DNA of 64,000 bases from Ferruginibacter sp050611725 (GCF_050611725.1 NZ_JBODJB010000001.1:1240001-1304000); one strand, 5' to 3'. Counted from the first letter of the stretch, positions 16,950 through 25,839 are shown. The notes: generated from the letters alone by a model not told the origin. Program-made: numbers and translations.

Positions 16950-17944
16950 GGCTTGTATTTAGCTTCCTGAAAAATAGTTTCGTCATCGGTACTCATAAGT
17001 TGCGATAAACTTATATCTTTTTTTTGCTGCATGTATTTTTTTACAATTTGCCATCCGCAAAAAGAACCGATATTTCCAGGTGATCCTTCTCCAAGTTCTT
17101 GCGTTTTTGGCCCTTCATCAATATAGCTTTTGGTAGCCAGCAAATCTGTTTGTTGTAACAAAGAATTACGTACAAACAGATCCCATATTTTGTCTTCATC
17201 TTTATACGATGCTTCTAATTGCTTTTCAGTATAACCGATCAATTGATACTCTTTCTTGGCAGGAAGTAACTTACTTAATATATACAGTCGCTTACCTTTT
17301 TCTATCATTTTGTTTACAAGTGTAAAGTCATCAGATCTATCCGGATACATATCTTCAATAATGCTTTTCATACAATTGATGCTGATGTATTCAGGCTCAA
17401 AACGACGTGATATATATTCAGGATAAATAGTTTGGACTTCGGCGGTTTTGTATAAAGGAAAATCTTTTCCTAAATAATTTTGCAGCCCTATCAATATTGT
17501 GTTAGATGCTACTGCTGTGGCTACACCATCGGCAGGTCCAATAAACGTAGTTATTTTTTCCGGTAATTTATAGTCGGGGAAATAGTATTTGGTAAATTGT
17601 AACCCTTTTTTTATTTCATTTTCGTATGGGGTAAAGTCACTGTATTTTTTTTCAGATTCGTTATAAATATCTCTGTACGCTCTAATAACATTGTTCATTA
17701 TCGGGGCAAGTGTATCGGCACGCCATCTATGATCCAGCCCTAAAATTGTATCAATATACAAAGTAGTAAAACCGGAGTTTAATTTTTGAAGATATTCAGT
17801 CAAACTTGCAGCGGTTGTATCAAACAATTTTTTTTCATATCGTTCAGTAGTAATGTTTACTTTAATATTCGATACATCCGGAGTATTGCTGCTATTACAA
17901 CTCACAAATAGAATGGCTGCGGCAAAAACGATCAATAATCTCAT
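16946..17944 (-). CDS. gldB: GldB, gliding motility lipoprotein
   Basis: 332-residue lipoprotein needed for gliding in Flavobacterium and part of the T9SS-linked gene set. Start ATG 17944 gives a lipoprotein signal, MRLLIVFAAAILFVSC with the lipidated Cys at 16; the longer frame from 17986 buries this signal. Family segments include VNITTERYEKKLFD, DTILGLDHRW, TFIGPADGVATAV, FGPEY-like RRFEPEYISINCMKSI, MIEKGKRLYI and GSPGNIGSFCGWQIV. nadE is divergent next to it, a neighbourhood also seen in other Bacteroidota. The molecular role of GldB is not known. gldC is not seen here. Confidence 0.9.
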   Translation of the reverse strand: MRLLIVFAAAILFVSCNSSNTPDVSNIKVNITTERYEKKLFDTTAASLTEYLQKLNSGFTTLYIDTILGLDHRWRADTLAPIMNNVIRAYRDIYNESEKKYSDFTPYENEIKKGLQFTKYYFPDYKLPEKITTFIGPADGVATAVASNTILIGLQNYLGKDFPLYKTAEVQTIYPEYISRRFEPEYISINCMKSIIEDMYPDRSDDFTLVNKMIEKGKRLYILSKLLPAKKEYQLIGYTEKQLEASYKDEDKIWDLFVRNSLLQQTDLLATKSYIDEGPKTQELGEGSPGNIGSFCGWQIVKKYMQQKKDISLSQLMSTDDETIFQEAKYKP

Positions 17945-18028
17945 TTTAATAATGGCTTTAATAAGTAACTTTACAAAGTAAGACAATCATTTCTAAAAAA
18001 TAATACAAATAATTTCAGGTATAGCAAG

Positions 18029-19711
18029 ATGAAAATTTTTTTAGCACAACAAAATTATCATATCGGCAATTTTGAGAGCAATACAGAAAAAATATGCTGT
18101 GCAATTGATCTTGCAAAAAAAGACGGTGCCGATCTGATCGTATTCAGCGAATTAAGTGTATGCGGTTATCCGCCAAGAGATTTTTTAGAGTTCAATGATT
18201 TTATCAATAAGTGTAATGAAGCCATTGATATTATCAGGAAACATGCAGATACGATCGGTGTTATCGTTGGAGCACCCGACAGAAATACGGTAAAAGAAGG
18301 GAAAGATCTTTTTAATGCGGCCTATTTCTTATACAATAAAGAAATTAAAGGCATTGCACATAAAACATGTTTGCCTACTTACGATGTGTTTGATGAATAC
18401 CGGTATTTTGAGCCGGCTTATCATTGGAATGTAATTGAATTCAAAGGCAAGAAATTAGCCATTACTATTTGTGAAGATATCTGGAATTTGGGTGATAATC
18501 CTTTGTACCGAATTTGTCCGATGGATAAATTGATGGAACAGCAACCGGATTTAATGATCAATATTTCTGCATCGCCATTTGATTATACACATGAACAAGA
18601 CAGAAAGGCCATCATCAAAGCAAATGTTGTAAAATATAAGCTACCGATGTTCTATTGCAATGGTGTAGGTAGTCAAACAGAAATTGTTTTTGATGGAGCC
18701 TCACTTGTATTTGATAAGAATGCAAATCTCTGCGGACAGTTGCCAATGTTTCAATCAAAGCTTGAAGGGTTTGTTTTGAATGATGATGGGAGTATTGATG
18801 GTCCGATCATCACACAAGCCAAAGATGTTCCTGATACTGACTTAAATCCAATCGGTTTAGATGAACATTTAAATATTGCTGATATACATGATGCATTAGT
18901 AATGGGCATAAAGGATTATTTTGGCAAGATGGGTTTTTCGAAAGCAATTTTAGGCAGCAGCGGTGGTATTGATAGTGCAGTTACATTGGCTCTGGCTTGT
19001 ACTGCGTTGGGCAGCGAAAATGTAAGAGCAATCTTAATGCCTTCTCAATACAGCACCGGCCATAGTGTTAGTGATGCTGAACAATTGAGTAAGAACCTGA
19101 ATAATCCTTACGATATCGTTCCAATAAAAAATATTTACGATAGTTTTTTAAGTGAGCTAAAACCAATTTTTAAAGACCTGCCGTTTAGTTTAGCTGAAGA
19201 AAATATTCAAAGCAGAAGCAGAGGAAATTTGTTGATGGCGATAGCCAACAAATTTGGATACATATTATTGAATACATCTAACAAAAGCGAATTGGCAACC
19301 GGTTATGGTACGCTTTATGGCGATATGGCCGGCGGTATCGGCGTATTGGGAGATTGTTATAAAATGCAAGTGTATGCATTAGCAGCATACATAAATCGTG
19401 ATAAAGAGATCATACCAACCAATATCATTACCAAAGCACCGAGCGCAGAATTAAGACCTGGACAAAAAGATGCAGACTCTTTACCTGACTATGCTATACT
19501 TGATAAAATCTTGTACCAATACATTGAAAGAAGGCAAGGTCCGAATGAAATTAAAGCACAGGGCTTCGATGCTGCTTTGGTAGACAGGGTTTTGAAAATG
19601 GTCAATTTGAATGAGTATAAACGAAACCAATTTTGTCCGATCATTAGAGTGTCACCTAAAGCATTTGGTGTTGGTAGAAGGGTACCAATTGTAGGAAAAT
19701 ATCTTTCTTAA
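18029..19711 (+). CDS. nadE: Glutamine-hydrolysing NAD+ synthase
   Basis: Last step of NAD synthesis: amidates deamido-NAD with ammonia released from glutamine. 560 residues in two domains. The N-terminal nitrilase-type glutaminase (about 1-260) shows the catalytic Glu in VFSELSVCGYPPRD, Lys in AHKTCLPTYDVFDEYRYF and Cys in ITICEDIWNLG. The C-terminal synthetase (about 285-560) shows the PP-loop LGSSGGIDSAVT, LLNTSNKSELATGYGTLYGD and PSAELRPGQKD. All key residues are present. It starts 84 bases from the divergent gldB; rsgA follows after 8 bases. Confidence 0.97.
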   Translation: MKIFLAQQNYHIGNFESNTEKICCAIDLAKKDGADLIVFSELSVCGYPPRDFLEFNDFINKCNEAIDIIRKHADTIGVIVGAPDRNTVKEGKDLFNAAYFLYNKEIKGIAHKTCLPTYDVFDEYRYFEPAYHWNVIEFKGKKLAITICEDIWNLGDNPLYRICPMDKLMEQQPDLMINISASPFDYTHEQDRKAIIKANVVKYKLPMFYCNGVGSQTEIVFDGASLVFDKNANLCGQLPMFQSKLEGFVLNDDGSIDGPIITQAKDVPDTDLNPIGLDEHLNIADIHDALVMGIKDYFGKMGFSKAILGSSGGIDSAVTLALACTALGSENVRAILMPSQYSTGHSVSDAEQLSKNLNNPYDIVPIKNIYDSFLSELKPIFKDLPFSLAEENIQSRSRGNLLMAIANKFGYILLNTSNKSELATGYGTLYGDMAGGIGVLGDCYKMQVYALAAYINRDKEIIPTNIITKAPSAELRPGQKDADSLPDYAILDKILYQYIERRQGPNEIKAQGFDAALVDRVLKMVNLNEYKRNQFCPIIRVSPKAFGVGRRVPIVGKYLS

Positions 19712-19719
19712 ATTTTTAC

Positions 19720-20646
19720 ATGAAAGCAATAGTTTATAAAAGTACAGGTAGCTGGTATTCCGTGAAGAATGAAGAGGGTGTATTTTGCAATGCCCGTATA
19801 AAAGGAAAATTGAAAATGGATGGTATTACCTCTACCAATCCGATTGCAGTAGGAGATGTAGTACTTGTTGAAATGGAAAATGAAACAGAAAATACATTGA
19901 CCATTACCGGTATTGAGAAGAGAAGCAATTATATTACCAGGATTTCTCCGCACAATAAAAATCAGCATCATATCATAGCATCTAATTTAGATCAGAGTTT
20001 GCTGTTTGCAACTTTGAAGGATCCTAAGACATCACAGGGTTTTATCGATCGATTTTTAATTACTTCCGAAGCTTATCACATTCCAACGATCATTGTTTTT
20101 AATAAATCAGATCTGTACGGAGAGAAAGAAAAGGAAAAATTTGCCGAGGTAAAAAGTATCTATGAAAACATTGGTTACAAGGTAGTTTCAATGAGTATTG
20201 AAACGGGTGATGGGGTAGAAGAAGTGAAAAACATAATAGCAAATAAAACGACTTTGCTGAGTGGCCATTCCGGGGTAGGTAAATCAACTTTTATCAACAC
20301 CATCTTTCCTGAATTAAATTTAAAAACCCTTGAAGTAAGTGACTGGAGCGGTAAAGGAATGCACACTACTACCTTTGCCGAAATGTTTGATATAGCTTTG
20401 GGAGGAAGAATTATAGATACACCGGGTATCAGAGAGTTAGGATTGGTAGATATTCCAAAGCAAGAACTGTCACACTATTTTCCTGAGATGAGAACGTTGA
20501 TCAATGATTGTCAGTTCAATAATTGCATGCATACCAACGAAAAAAATTGTGCTGTAAAAAAAGCTGTTGAAGACGGTACCATACATATGGATCGGTACAT
20601 CAGCTATTGTAATATTCTTGATAAAATTGAAGAGAAGAGTTATTGA
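19720..20646 (+). CDS. rsgA: RsgA, small-ribosomal-subunit GTPase
   Basis: Circularly permuted GTPase that checks late maturation of the 30S subunit. The N-terminal OB-fold (about 1-75) binds RNA. The permuted GTPase order is visible: G4 FNKSDLYG, then G1 SGHSGVGKSTFIN, G2/G3 region HTTTFAEMF and DTPGIRELGL. The C-terminal zinc site is C-x5-C-x-H-x5-C (CQFNNCMHTNEKNC). 308 residues, typical. It begins 8 bases after nadE and is likely co-transcribed. Confidence 0.96.
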   Translation: MKAIVYKSTGSWYSVKNEEGVFCNARIKGKLKMDGITSTNPIAVGDVVLVEMENETENTLTITGIEKRSNYITRISPHNKNQHHIIASNLDQSLLFATLKDPKTSQGFIDRFLITSEAYHIPTIIVFNKSDLYGEKEKEKFAEVKSIYENIGYKVVSMSIETGDGVEEVKNIIANKTTLLSGHSGVGKSTFINTIFPELNLKTLEVSDWSGKGMHTTTFAEMFDIALGGRIIDTPGIRELGLVDIPKQELSHYFPEMRTLINDCQFNNCMHTNEKNCAVKKAVEDGTIHMDRYISYCNILDKIEEKSY

Positions 20647-20649
20647 TAC

Positions 20650-20694
20650 AAAAAAGCAACATCAACTTTTACCTATTGTAAAAACCAATGTTGC
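20650..20694 (-). terminator. Nested-stem terminator after 20714-21046
   Basis: Outer stem GCAACAT / ATGTTGC (20656-20662, 20688-20694) and inner stem TTTTAC / GTAAAA (20667-20672, 20678-20683) separated by an internal loop. On the minus strand the hairpin is followed by six T residues. It serves the minus-strand gene and may also slow transcripts leaving rsgA. Confidence 0.7.
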
Positions 20695-20713
20695 TTCAAA
20701 ATATTTATTAAAA

Positions 20714-21046
20714 TTAATAAGCTCTTCTTTCTAAAAACTTAGCCACTTCCATCACTGCATTATTTTCTCTCTTGATACTTTTAATGTGTTGAGGATAAAT
20801 AGACACACCATTGAACATATTATAATGAAGTGTAAGAATCTGTTTTTTGTAAGAGAAATCCCAGTTCAATGTTTCAGCATCATCAACCTGGTTTAAGAAA
20901 TTTACTTTAAGAGCGCTGGATAAAACATCAGCGATTGCGTAGAATTTGGAAATGCCACAGCTATCATCAATAACAGCTTCAGTATTACCTAATTGGTTTT
21001 TCAGTTGGTAGCACATATATTTGGATTTTAGGGTTTCGATTTTCAT
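20714..21046 (-). CDS. Hypothetical protein, 110 residues
   Basis: I do not recognise the family. It is a small soluble protein with no signal peptide or membrane helix, starting MKIETLKSKYMCYQLKNQ and ending in a basic helix (AVMEVAKFLERRAY). The middle (WDFSYKKQILTLHYNMFNG) looks like two beta strands. It has its own terminator and codon use like its neighbours, which supports a real gene. The next minus-strand gene upstream (21079-21255) ends 29 bases before it. Confidence 0.6.
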   Translation of the reverse strand: MKIETLKSKYMCYQLKNQLGNTEAVIDDSCGISKFYAIADVLSSALKVNFLNQVDDAETLNWDFSYKKQILTLHYNMFNGVSIYPQHIKSIKRENNAVMEVAKFLERRAY

Positions 21047-21075
21047 CCAAGTGTCAACACAAACTGCTCACTTAC

Positions 21076-21255
21076 TTATCCTCTGAACTTGGCTTTCTTA
21101 CTTTTTTTCATCGCTTTCTCATCTCCGGATGCAATTTTTTCAGCTCCAACATTTCTTCCATCACTAGGACAGCCATATTTTTCTTTTTTTCTAAAAAGAG
21201 AACAGCTACTTCCTAAAAATGACACACAAACTAAAGCAATAATAATTTTTTTCAT
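21076..21255 (-). CDS. Small lipoprotein, 59 residues
   Basis: Short lipoprotein. ATG 21255 gives MKKIIIALVCVSFLGSSC with the lipidated Cys at residue 18. The mature peptide of about 42 residues is hydrophilic and Lys-rich (FRKKEKYGCPSDGRNVGAEK, then MKKSKKAKFRG). The CPSDGRNVGAEK pattern is a small conserved-looking core. The function is unknown. It lies between a gamma-carbonic anhydrase gene upstream and the 110-residue unknown downstream, all on the minus strand. Confidence 0.68.
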   Translation of the reverse strand: MKKIIIALVCVSFLGSSCSLFRKKEKYGCPSDGRNVGAEKIASGDEKAMKKSKKAKFRG

Positions 21256-21301
21256 AGCATAAAAATACATAAAAACTGCAGACTACTAAGCTATTTAACA
21301 T

Positions 21302-21823
21302 TTACTCTACATCCTTAAACCACGATGAATACATCAAATAATTATTAGCTATCCGGTTTATTTCGCCATTTATCAACTCTTGAGAAATATCTTTTACCTT
21401 TCTGGCAGGTACACCTGCGTAGATCGTTCCGGGCTCAACTATTGTATTTTCAAGCACTACGGCCCCGGCGGCAATGATACTATTGGTTCCAACTCTCACA
21501 TTATCCATTACAATTGCCCCCATTCCAATCAGCACATTCTCTTCTATAACGCATCCATGTACCAATGCATTGTGTCCGATGCTAACATTATTTCCAATAA
21601 TTGCCTTGGTTTTTTCATAAGTACAGTGAATTACGGCTCCATCCTGTACATTTACCTTATTGCCAAGGCGTATACTGTTCACATCACCACGTATCACTGC
21701 ATTGAACCATACGCTGCAATCATCACCCATGATCACATCACCAACAATTGTAGCATTTGGAGCCACAAAACAGTTATTACCAATCTGAGGCAGTATGCCT
21801 TTTACGGGAAGAATCAAAGCCAT
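21302..21823 (-). CDS. Gamma-class carbonic anhydrase/hexapeptide-repeat protein
   Basis: 173 residues of left-handed beta-helix built from hexapeptide repeats (IGNNCFVAPNATIVGDVIMG, then VSIGHNALVHGCVIEENVLI). It belongs to the gamma-carbonic anhydrase-like (YrdA/PaaY/CaiE) family of trimeric zinc proteins. The metal-binding histidines are in place: AVIHCTYEK, SIGHNAL, VHGC. The conserved segments AVIRGDVNSIRLGNKVNVQD and IYAGVPARKVKDI also fit. Carbonic anhydrase activity varies within this family, so activity is uncertain. Minus strand; the promoter region holds the three-hairpin cluster at 21859-21934. Confidence 0.88.
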   Translation of the reverse strand: MALILPVKGILPQIGNNCFVAPNATIVGDVIMGDDCSVWFNAVIRGDVNSIRLGNKVNVQDGAVIHCTYEKTKAIIGNNVSIGHNALVHGCVIEENVLIGMGAIVMDNVRVGTNSIIAAGAVVLENTIVEPGTIYAGVPARKVKDISQELINGEINRIANNYLMYSSWFKDVE

Positions 21824-21858
21824 AGTTTTTATTTTTTTGTTACAAACATTTGTTTTTC

Positions 21859-21934
21859 ATCCCCAACTGGTTGGGGATCGTTGTGTCACTTGCCGATCTT
21901 ATCGGCATCCCGATGTTACACTTGGAATCGGGAT
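21859..21934. repeat. Cluster of three adjacent hairpins (REP-like)
   Basis: Three inverted repeats back to back in 76 bases: ATCCCCAAC-tg-GTTGGGGAT (21859-21878), TGCCGAT-ctt-ATCGGCA (21891-21907), and ATCCCGAT-12 bases-ATCGGGAT (21907-21914, 21927-21934). None is followed by a T run, so they are not ordinary terminators. They lie in the 247-base gap between divergent genes. The layout resembles REP-type or transposon-end remnants; no transposase gene is near. Confidence 0.6.
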
Positions 21935-22070
21935 TTGTACAACATACCTATTGTCAACAAGCTCAAAAGTAAAAATTCAAAACCTCAAACTGATACAACT
22001 TTTTGTTTTTGCCTTTTAACTTTTGACTTATCTCACAAATATCAAACTTTCTTTACGAAATTTGTTACTT

Positions 22071-23243
22071 ATGAATCAAAGGCAGTTATTTATTAATCAC
22101 GTGGGACAAACTTCACCTTCACCTATGGCTTTAGAAATTGCGAAAGCCCAAGGCAGTCGTATGTGGGATGTTGATGGTAAAGAGTTTATTGATCTGATAG
22201 GAGGTATCAGTGTTTGTAATGTTGGTCACCGACATCCCAAAGTTGTTGAAGCAATAAAAAAGCAACTGGATGATTACATGCATATTATGGTGTATGGCGA
22301 ATTGGTGCAAAGTCCGCAGGTGCAATATGCAAAATTGCTGACCGATCATCTACCAAAAACATTGAACTCAGTTTTTTATACAGCCAGTGGCAGCGAAGCA
22401 ACAGAAGGTGCCATGAAATTAGCAAAACGATATACCGGCCGAACGCAGATGATCTCTTTCAAAAACAGTTACCACGGGAGCACTCAAGGTGCTTTAAGCA
22501 TCATGGGAGACGAATATTGGCGCAATGCATTCCGTCCATTATTGCCGGATATTTTACAACTGAATTACAATTCTTTTGATGATCTGGAACAAATAACAGA
22601 AAGAACTGCTTGTGTTATTGCAGAAACAATTCAATCTGAGGCAGGCGTGATAACTCCGGAAAAAGATTGGATAACAGCATTGCGTAAACGCTGTACTGAA
22701 AAAAGAGTATTGCTGGTGCTGGATGAAATTCAATGTGGTTTTGGTAGAAATGGGTCTCTATGGGCATTTGAACAATTTAATATTGTGCCCGATATTTTAT
22801 TGCTTGGAAAAGCACTTGGAGGTGGTATGCCATTGGGCGCATTTATAGCAGATAAAAAAATAATGAATTCACTTACGCATGATCCTGTGTTAGGGCATAT
22901 CAATACTTTTGGTGGTCATCCGGTTTGTTGTGCTGCCGGTATGTCGGCAATGAATGTTTTGCTGGAAGAAAATTTAATAGCAGGTGTAAAACAAAAAGAA
23001 CAATTGTTTCTTTCTTTATTAAAACACCCTTCTATAAAAGCTGTACGTAGTTGCGGATTAATGATTGCTGTTGAATTTGAAAATTTCGAGATAAATAAAA
23101 AGGTAATTGATGCGTTGGTTGAGCAAGGTGTTTTCACAGATTGGTTTTTATTTGCATCCAATTGTTTACGCATAGTGCCACCATTAGTTATTACAGAAGA
23201 AGAAATTAAAATTGCTTGCAAAAAAATTATAGAAATTATTTAG
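22071..23243 (+). CDS. Class III PLP-dependent aminotransferase
   Basis: 390-residue aminotransferase of the ornithine/acetylornithine/4-aminobutyrate group. PLP site features: YTASGSEATEGAMKLAKRYT (phosphate loop), SYHGSTQGALS, the Asp in VLLVLDEIQCGFGR, and the Schiff-base Lys in LLGKALGGGMPLGAF. ATG 22071 is chosen because the family begins LFINHVGQTSPSP directly before the PLP fold; an in-frame start at 22023 would only add a Leu-rich tail. Substrate cannot be fixed from sequence, and no arginine or proline genes are beside it. The YiiX-like gene follows on the same strand. Confidence 0.9.
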   Translation: MNQRQLFINHVGQTSPSPMALEIAKAQGSRMWDVDGKEFIDLIGGISVCNVGHRHPKVVEAIKKQLDDYMHIMVYGELVQSPQVQYAKLLTDHLPKTLNSVFYTASGSEATEGAMKLAKRYTGRTQMISFKNSYHGSTQGALSIMGDEYWRNAFRPLLPDILQLNYNSFDDLEQITERTACVIAETIQSEAGVITPEKDWITALRKRCTEKRVLLVLDEIQCGFGRNGSLWAFEQFNIVPDILLLGKALGGGMPLGAFIADKKIMNSLTHDPVLGHINTFGGHPVCCAAGMSAMNVLLEENLIAGVKQKEQLFLSLLKHPSIKAVRSCGLMIAVEFENFEINKKVIDALVEQGVFTDWFLFASNCLRIVPPLVITEEEIKIACKKIIEII

Positions 23244-23289
23244 GTGTATTGACGGTTCACAAACATTTGACACCTGTGAAAAAATTACC

Positions 23290-24765
23290 ATGAAGAAATT
23301 AAAAAAGGCAAGTATTCGTATTTTTCTTTCACTAAGTATTCTTTATTTGATCTTACTCATTCCTGATCCAAAAGATACAGGTAACATCATTCAGTCATCA
23401 AAAAAATCATTCGAATGGAATAGTGATGCCCTTTGGCAAAGTCTTGAAAAAACTTTCAAAGCTGCAAAATCAGATTCTCCGGTAACACTTAGTTCATCCA
23501 TTGCAGTACTCCATTCAATTTTAAATGAAAAATTTACATTGCTGCAAACAAAAAATATTACGGCAACTGATAATGATCTGCAAATAATTGAAAGTGCTTT
23601 TTTTTCTTTGGCACCGTTAGTTGCTGCAAAGCAAGATTCCATACCTGCATTTATAGATTTCTACAATCAATTCAGAGGATATATCAAACTGCAATCGCAG
23701 CAGTGGAATATGAATGATCCGGCTTCAAAAAATACGATCTATTCTTTATTATATGGAATGCGACAAGCAATAGAAGAAGTTTTATTGCAAGCAGATAGTA
23801 AGCAATTTCCATCTACCATGTTGGTTACAGCTGAAAAATCGAATACACCTTCTACAACAATTTTTGGAATAGAAGTACATAGTGGTGATATGTTAGTATC
23901 CCGAGGCGGAGCAGAGGTTTCTGCATTAATATCGAGAGGTAATGATTATCCGGGTAATTTTTCTCATGTAGCATTGATCTATATTGAAGAAAAAACGAAC
24001 AAACCATATTTGATAGAAGCACATATAGAAAAAGGTGTTGCAGTTTCTTCCGTAGACGATTATGTAAAAGATAAAAAATTACGCTTTATGGTAATGCGGT
24101 TAAGAGCTGATCATCCTGCAATGAAAAAAGATAGTATGTTGCCTCAAAAAGCAGCGAAACAAATGTATGAGCTTGCATTATCTAAGCATATACCTTACGA
24201 TTTTAAAATGAATTATAAAGATTCATCAGCTTTGTTTTGTTCAGAAGTTGCATCTTACGGGTACCGAAAAAATGGAATACAACTATGGAAAGCAAGTTCT
24301 ACAATTTCATCGCAGGGAGTGGTTAATTGGTTACATGATTTTGGAGTAGAAAATTTCATTACGCAAATGCCATCAGATCTGGAGTATGATCCACAACTTG
24401 CTGTTGTGGCTGAATGGAGAGATCCGGCAACCTTGTATAAAGATCATATTGATAATGCGGTGATGGATGCATTACTGGAAAAAGCGAATGCAGGAGAATC
24501 GATCGGATATACTATCTGGCAATTACCATTGGTGAGAATTGTGAAAGGGTATTGCTGGATAAAAAACCTATTTGGTAAAGAAGGAATCATACCCGAGGGA
24601 ATGAGTGCAACCCAAGCACTCAAAAATCAAACCTTTGTTGCAATGCATATTTCAACGAAACAAAAGGTTGAAATCGATGCAGAAAATTTTGTACGGCAAA
24701 ATGGGTATAAGCCTCCGTACTGGCAGCTGGTAAAATTTGCTGAGGCTGCTGTTTCCGAAAAATAA
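23290..24765 (+). CDS. YiiX/YebB-like permuted papain-fold cysteine hydrolase, membrane-anchored
   Basis: 491 residues. One N-terminal membrane helix (about 9-24) leaves the rest in the periplasm. Residues 40-185 form a helical region of unknown role. The catalytic domain (about 190-335) is of the permuted NlpC/P60 (YiiX/YebB, peptidase C92) type: GDMLVSRGG, His226 in NFSHVALIY, Glu243 in LIEAHIEKG and Cys317 in LFCSEVASYGY, in the permuted order His-Glu-Cys. A C-terminal extension of about 150 residues follows. Such enzymes cut amide or ester bonds in cell-wall peptides or lipids; the substrate here is unknown. It lies 46 bases after the aminotransferase gene. Confidence 0.82.
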   Translation: MKKLKKASIRIFLSLSILYLILLIPDPKDTGNIIQSSKKSFEWNSDALWQSLEKTFKAAKSDSPVTLSSSIAVLHSILNEKFTLLQTKNITATDNDLQIIESAFFSLAPLVAAKQDSIPAFIDFYNQFRGYIKLQSQQWNMNDPASKNTIYSLLYGMRQAIEEVLLQADSKQFPSTMLVTAEKSNTPSTTIFGIEVHSGDMLVSRGGAEVSALISRGNDYPGNFSHVALIYIEEKTNKPYLIEAHIEKGVAVSSVDDYVKDKKLRFMVMRLRADHPAMKKDSMLPQKAAKQMYELALSKHIPYDFKMNYKDSSALFCSEVASYGYRKNGIQLWKASSTISSQGVVNWLHDFGVENFITQMPSDLEYDPQLAVVAEWRDPATLYKDHIDNAVMDALLEKANAGESIGYTIWQLPLVRIVKGYCWIKNLFGKEGIIPEGMSATQALKNQTFVAMHISTKQKVEIDAENFVRQNGYKPPYWQLVKFAEAAVSEK

Positions 24766-24813
24766 AATCGCCTTAACCAAAAAAAATCTTGGAATTTTGA
24801 GATTTAATTATTT

Positions 24814-24830
24814 ACTTTGTTTTTCAAAGT
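24814..24830. promoter_or_regulatory. Putative operator, ACTTTG-N5-CAAAGT (copy 1)
   Basis: Perfect 6+6 inverted repeat with spacer TTTTT, ending 7 bases before the ATG of the membrane protein at 24838 and followed by GCTTTT. A second copy with spacer AAAAA stands at 25812-25828, also before a membrane-protein gene. The size suits a dimeric winged-helix repressor, and such a regulator is encoded at 25492. Confidence 0.65.
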
Positions 24831-24837
24831 GCTTTTT

Positions 24838-25467
24838 ATGAGTGAACAACAAGAATCGCTAAAAGACTTGCAACACATTAAACAAATGATGGAACGCAGT
24901 AGTCGTTTCATTAGTTTGAGTGGTTGGAGTGGCATAGCTGCAGGGATTACGGCGTTAATAGCCGCCTTCGTGGCCAAAGATCAAATAGACCATTGGCTTC
25001 CCATGTTTCAAGATCCCTATCGAACCGATTGGGGTGAGTTGGAAAGAAATCTGATCATGATTGCTGCTACAACTTTTATTGTAGCTTTTGTGTCTGCCTT
25101 CTTTTTTACTTATTATCGTAGCAGAAAGCATGGTGTTGCAATTTGGGGAGCTGCATCAAGAAGGTTATTGTTTGCTGTAGCAGTTCCATTAGTAGCAGGT
25201 GGTTTATTTTTACTTAAAGAAATTGAGTTTGGCAATTATGCATTGATAGCACCGGGTTGTTTAATATTTTATGGTCTTGCGTTAGTAAATGCCAGTAAGT
25301 ACACTTTGGGTGAAGTAAAATATTTAGGTTACTCACAGCTAATATTGGGTGTGATCAATTGTTGGATGGTTGGCTACGGTTTGTATTTTTGGGCAATTGG
25401 CTTTGGCGTTTTGCATATTGTTTACGGGGCGATTATGTGGAATAGATATGAAAGAACAGTTGACTAA
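24838..25467 (+). CDS. Multi-pass membrane protein, unknown function
   Basis: 209 residues from ATG 24838. A short polar N-terminus (QESLKDLQHIKQMMERSSRF) precedes about six hydrophobic segments, at roughly 24-43, 70-92, 102-124, 130-150, 158-175 and 178-198. No enzymatic motif is visible. The gene sits directly behind operator copy 1 and is followed 24 bases later by the winged-helix regulator gene, so it is probably the first gene of a self-regulated operon. In other Bacteroidota, unknown membrane proteins also sit with this regulator type. I cannot name a family. Confidence 0.72.
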   Translation: MSEQQESLKDLQHIKQMMERSSRFISLSGWSGIAAGITALIAAFVAKDQIDHWLPMFQDPYRTDWGELERNLIMIAATTFIVAFVSAFFFTYYRSRKHGVAIWGAASRRLLFAVAVPLVAGGLFLLKEIEFGNYALIAPGCLIFYGLALVNASKYTLGEVKYLGYSQLILGVINCWMVGYGLYFWAIGFGVLHIVYGAIMWNRYERTVD

Positions 25468-25491
25468 TTTGGGAGCATTAAAATTTTTAAA

Positions 25492-25794
25492 GTGGCAACT
25501 AATCCGATAGAACATTTAAATAAAGTTTTTGACAGCCGTATTCGGCTGGGCATAATGAGTGCGCTCATGGTGAATGAGGAAGTGAACTTTAATGATCTGA
25601 AAGAATTGCTGGAAATTACTGACGGAAATTTAGCCAGTCATCTTAAAAGTTTGGAAGAGAACGATGTGATAAAAGTTAAAAAGGGCTTTATTGGTAGAAA
25701 GACAAACACAACTTATTCAGTTACCAAAACAGGTGAAAGGGCTTTCAAAGCTCATATAGAGGCTTTGGAAAAAATGATCAGATCATCAAAATAA
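25492..25794 (+). CDS. Winged-helix transcriptional regulator (HTH_34 type)
   Basis: 100-residue DNA-binding protein: LNKVFDSRIRLGIMSALMVN leads into the wHTH, with the recognition helix in LEITDGNLASHLKSLEENDV and the beta wing KKGFIGRKTNTTYSVTKTGE. It matches the small MarR/ArsR-like family PF13601. The start is GTG 25492 and the protein begins MATNPIEHLNK. There is no sensor domain or cysteine pair, so the signal is unknown; dimerisation would use the last helix (AFKAHIEALEKMI). It is placed between two membrane-protein genes, each preceded by ACTTTG-N5-CAAAGT, its likely operator (inference). Confidence 0.9.
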   Translation: MATNPIEHLNKVFDSRIRLGIMSALMVNEEVNFNDLKELLEITDGNLASHLKSLEENDVIKVKKGFIGRKTNTTYSVTKTGERAFKAHIEALEKMIRSSK

Positions 25795-25811
25795 TTTTTT
25801 TTTGTATTTAT

Positions 25812-25828
25812 ACTTTGAAAAACAAAGT
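25812..25828. promoter_or_regulatory. Putative operator, ACTTTG-N5-CAAAGT (copy 2)
   Basis: Same 6+6 inverted repeat as at 24814 but with spacer AAAAA, 11 bases before the ATG at 25840 and again followed by GCTTTT. The half-sites are identical while the spacer is not, which points to selection on the half-sites. Confidence 0.65.
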
Positions 25829-25839
25829 GCTTTTAAAAT

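Noticed and set aside
21380..22096. 238-codon open frame on the plus strand opposite the gamma-carbonic anhydrase gene
   Set aside because: It is antisense to a clear family member and its translation has no family likeness.
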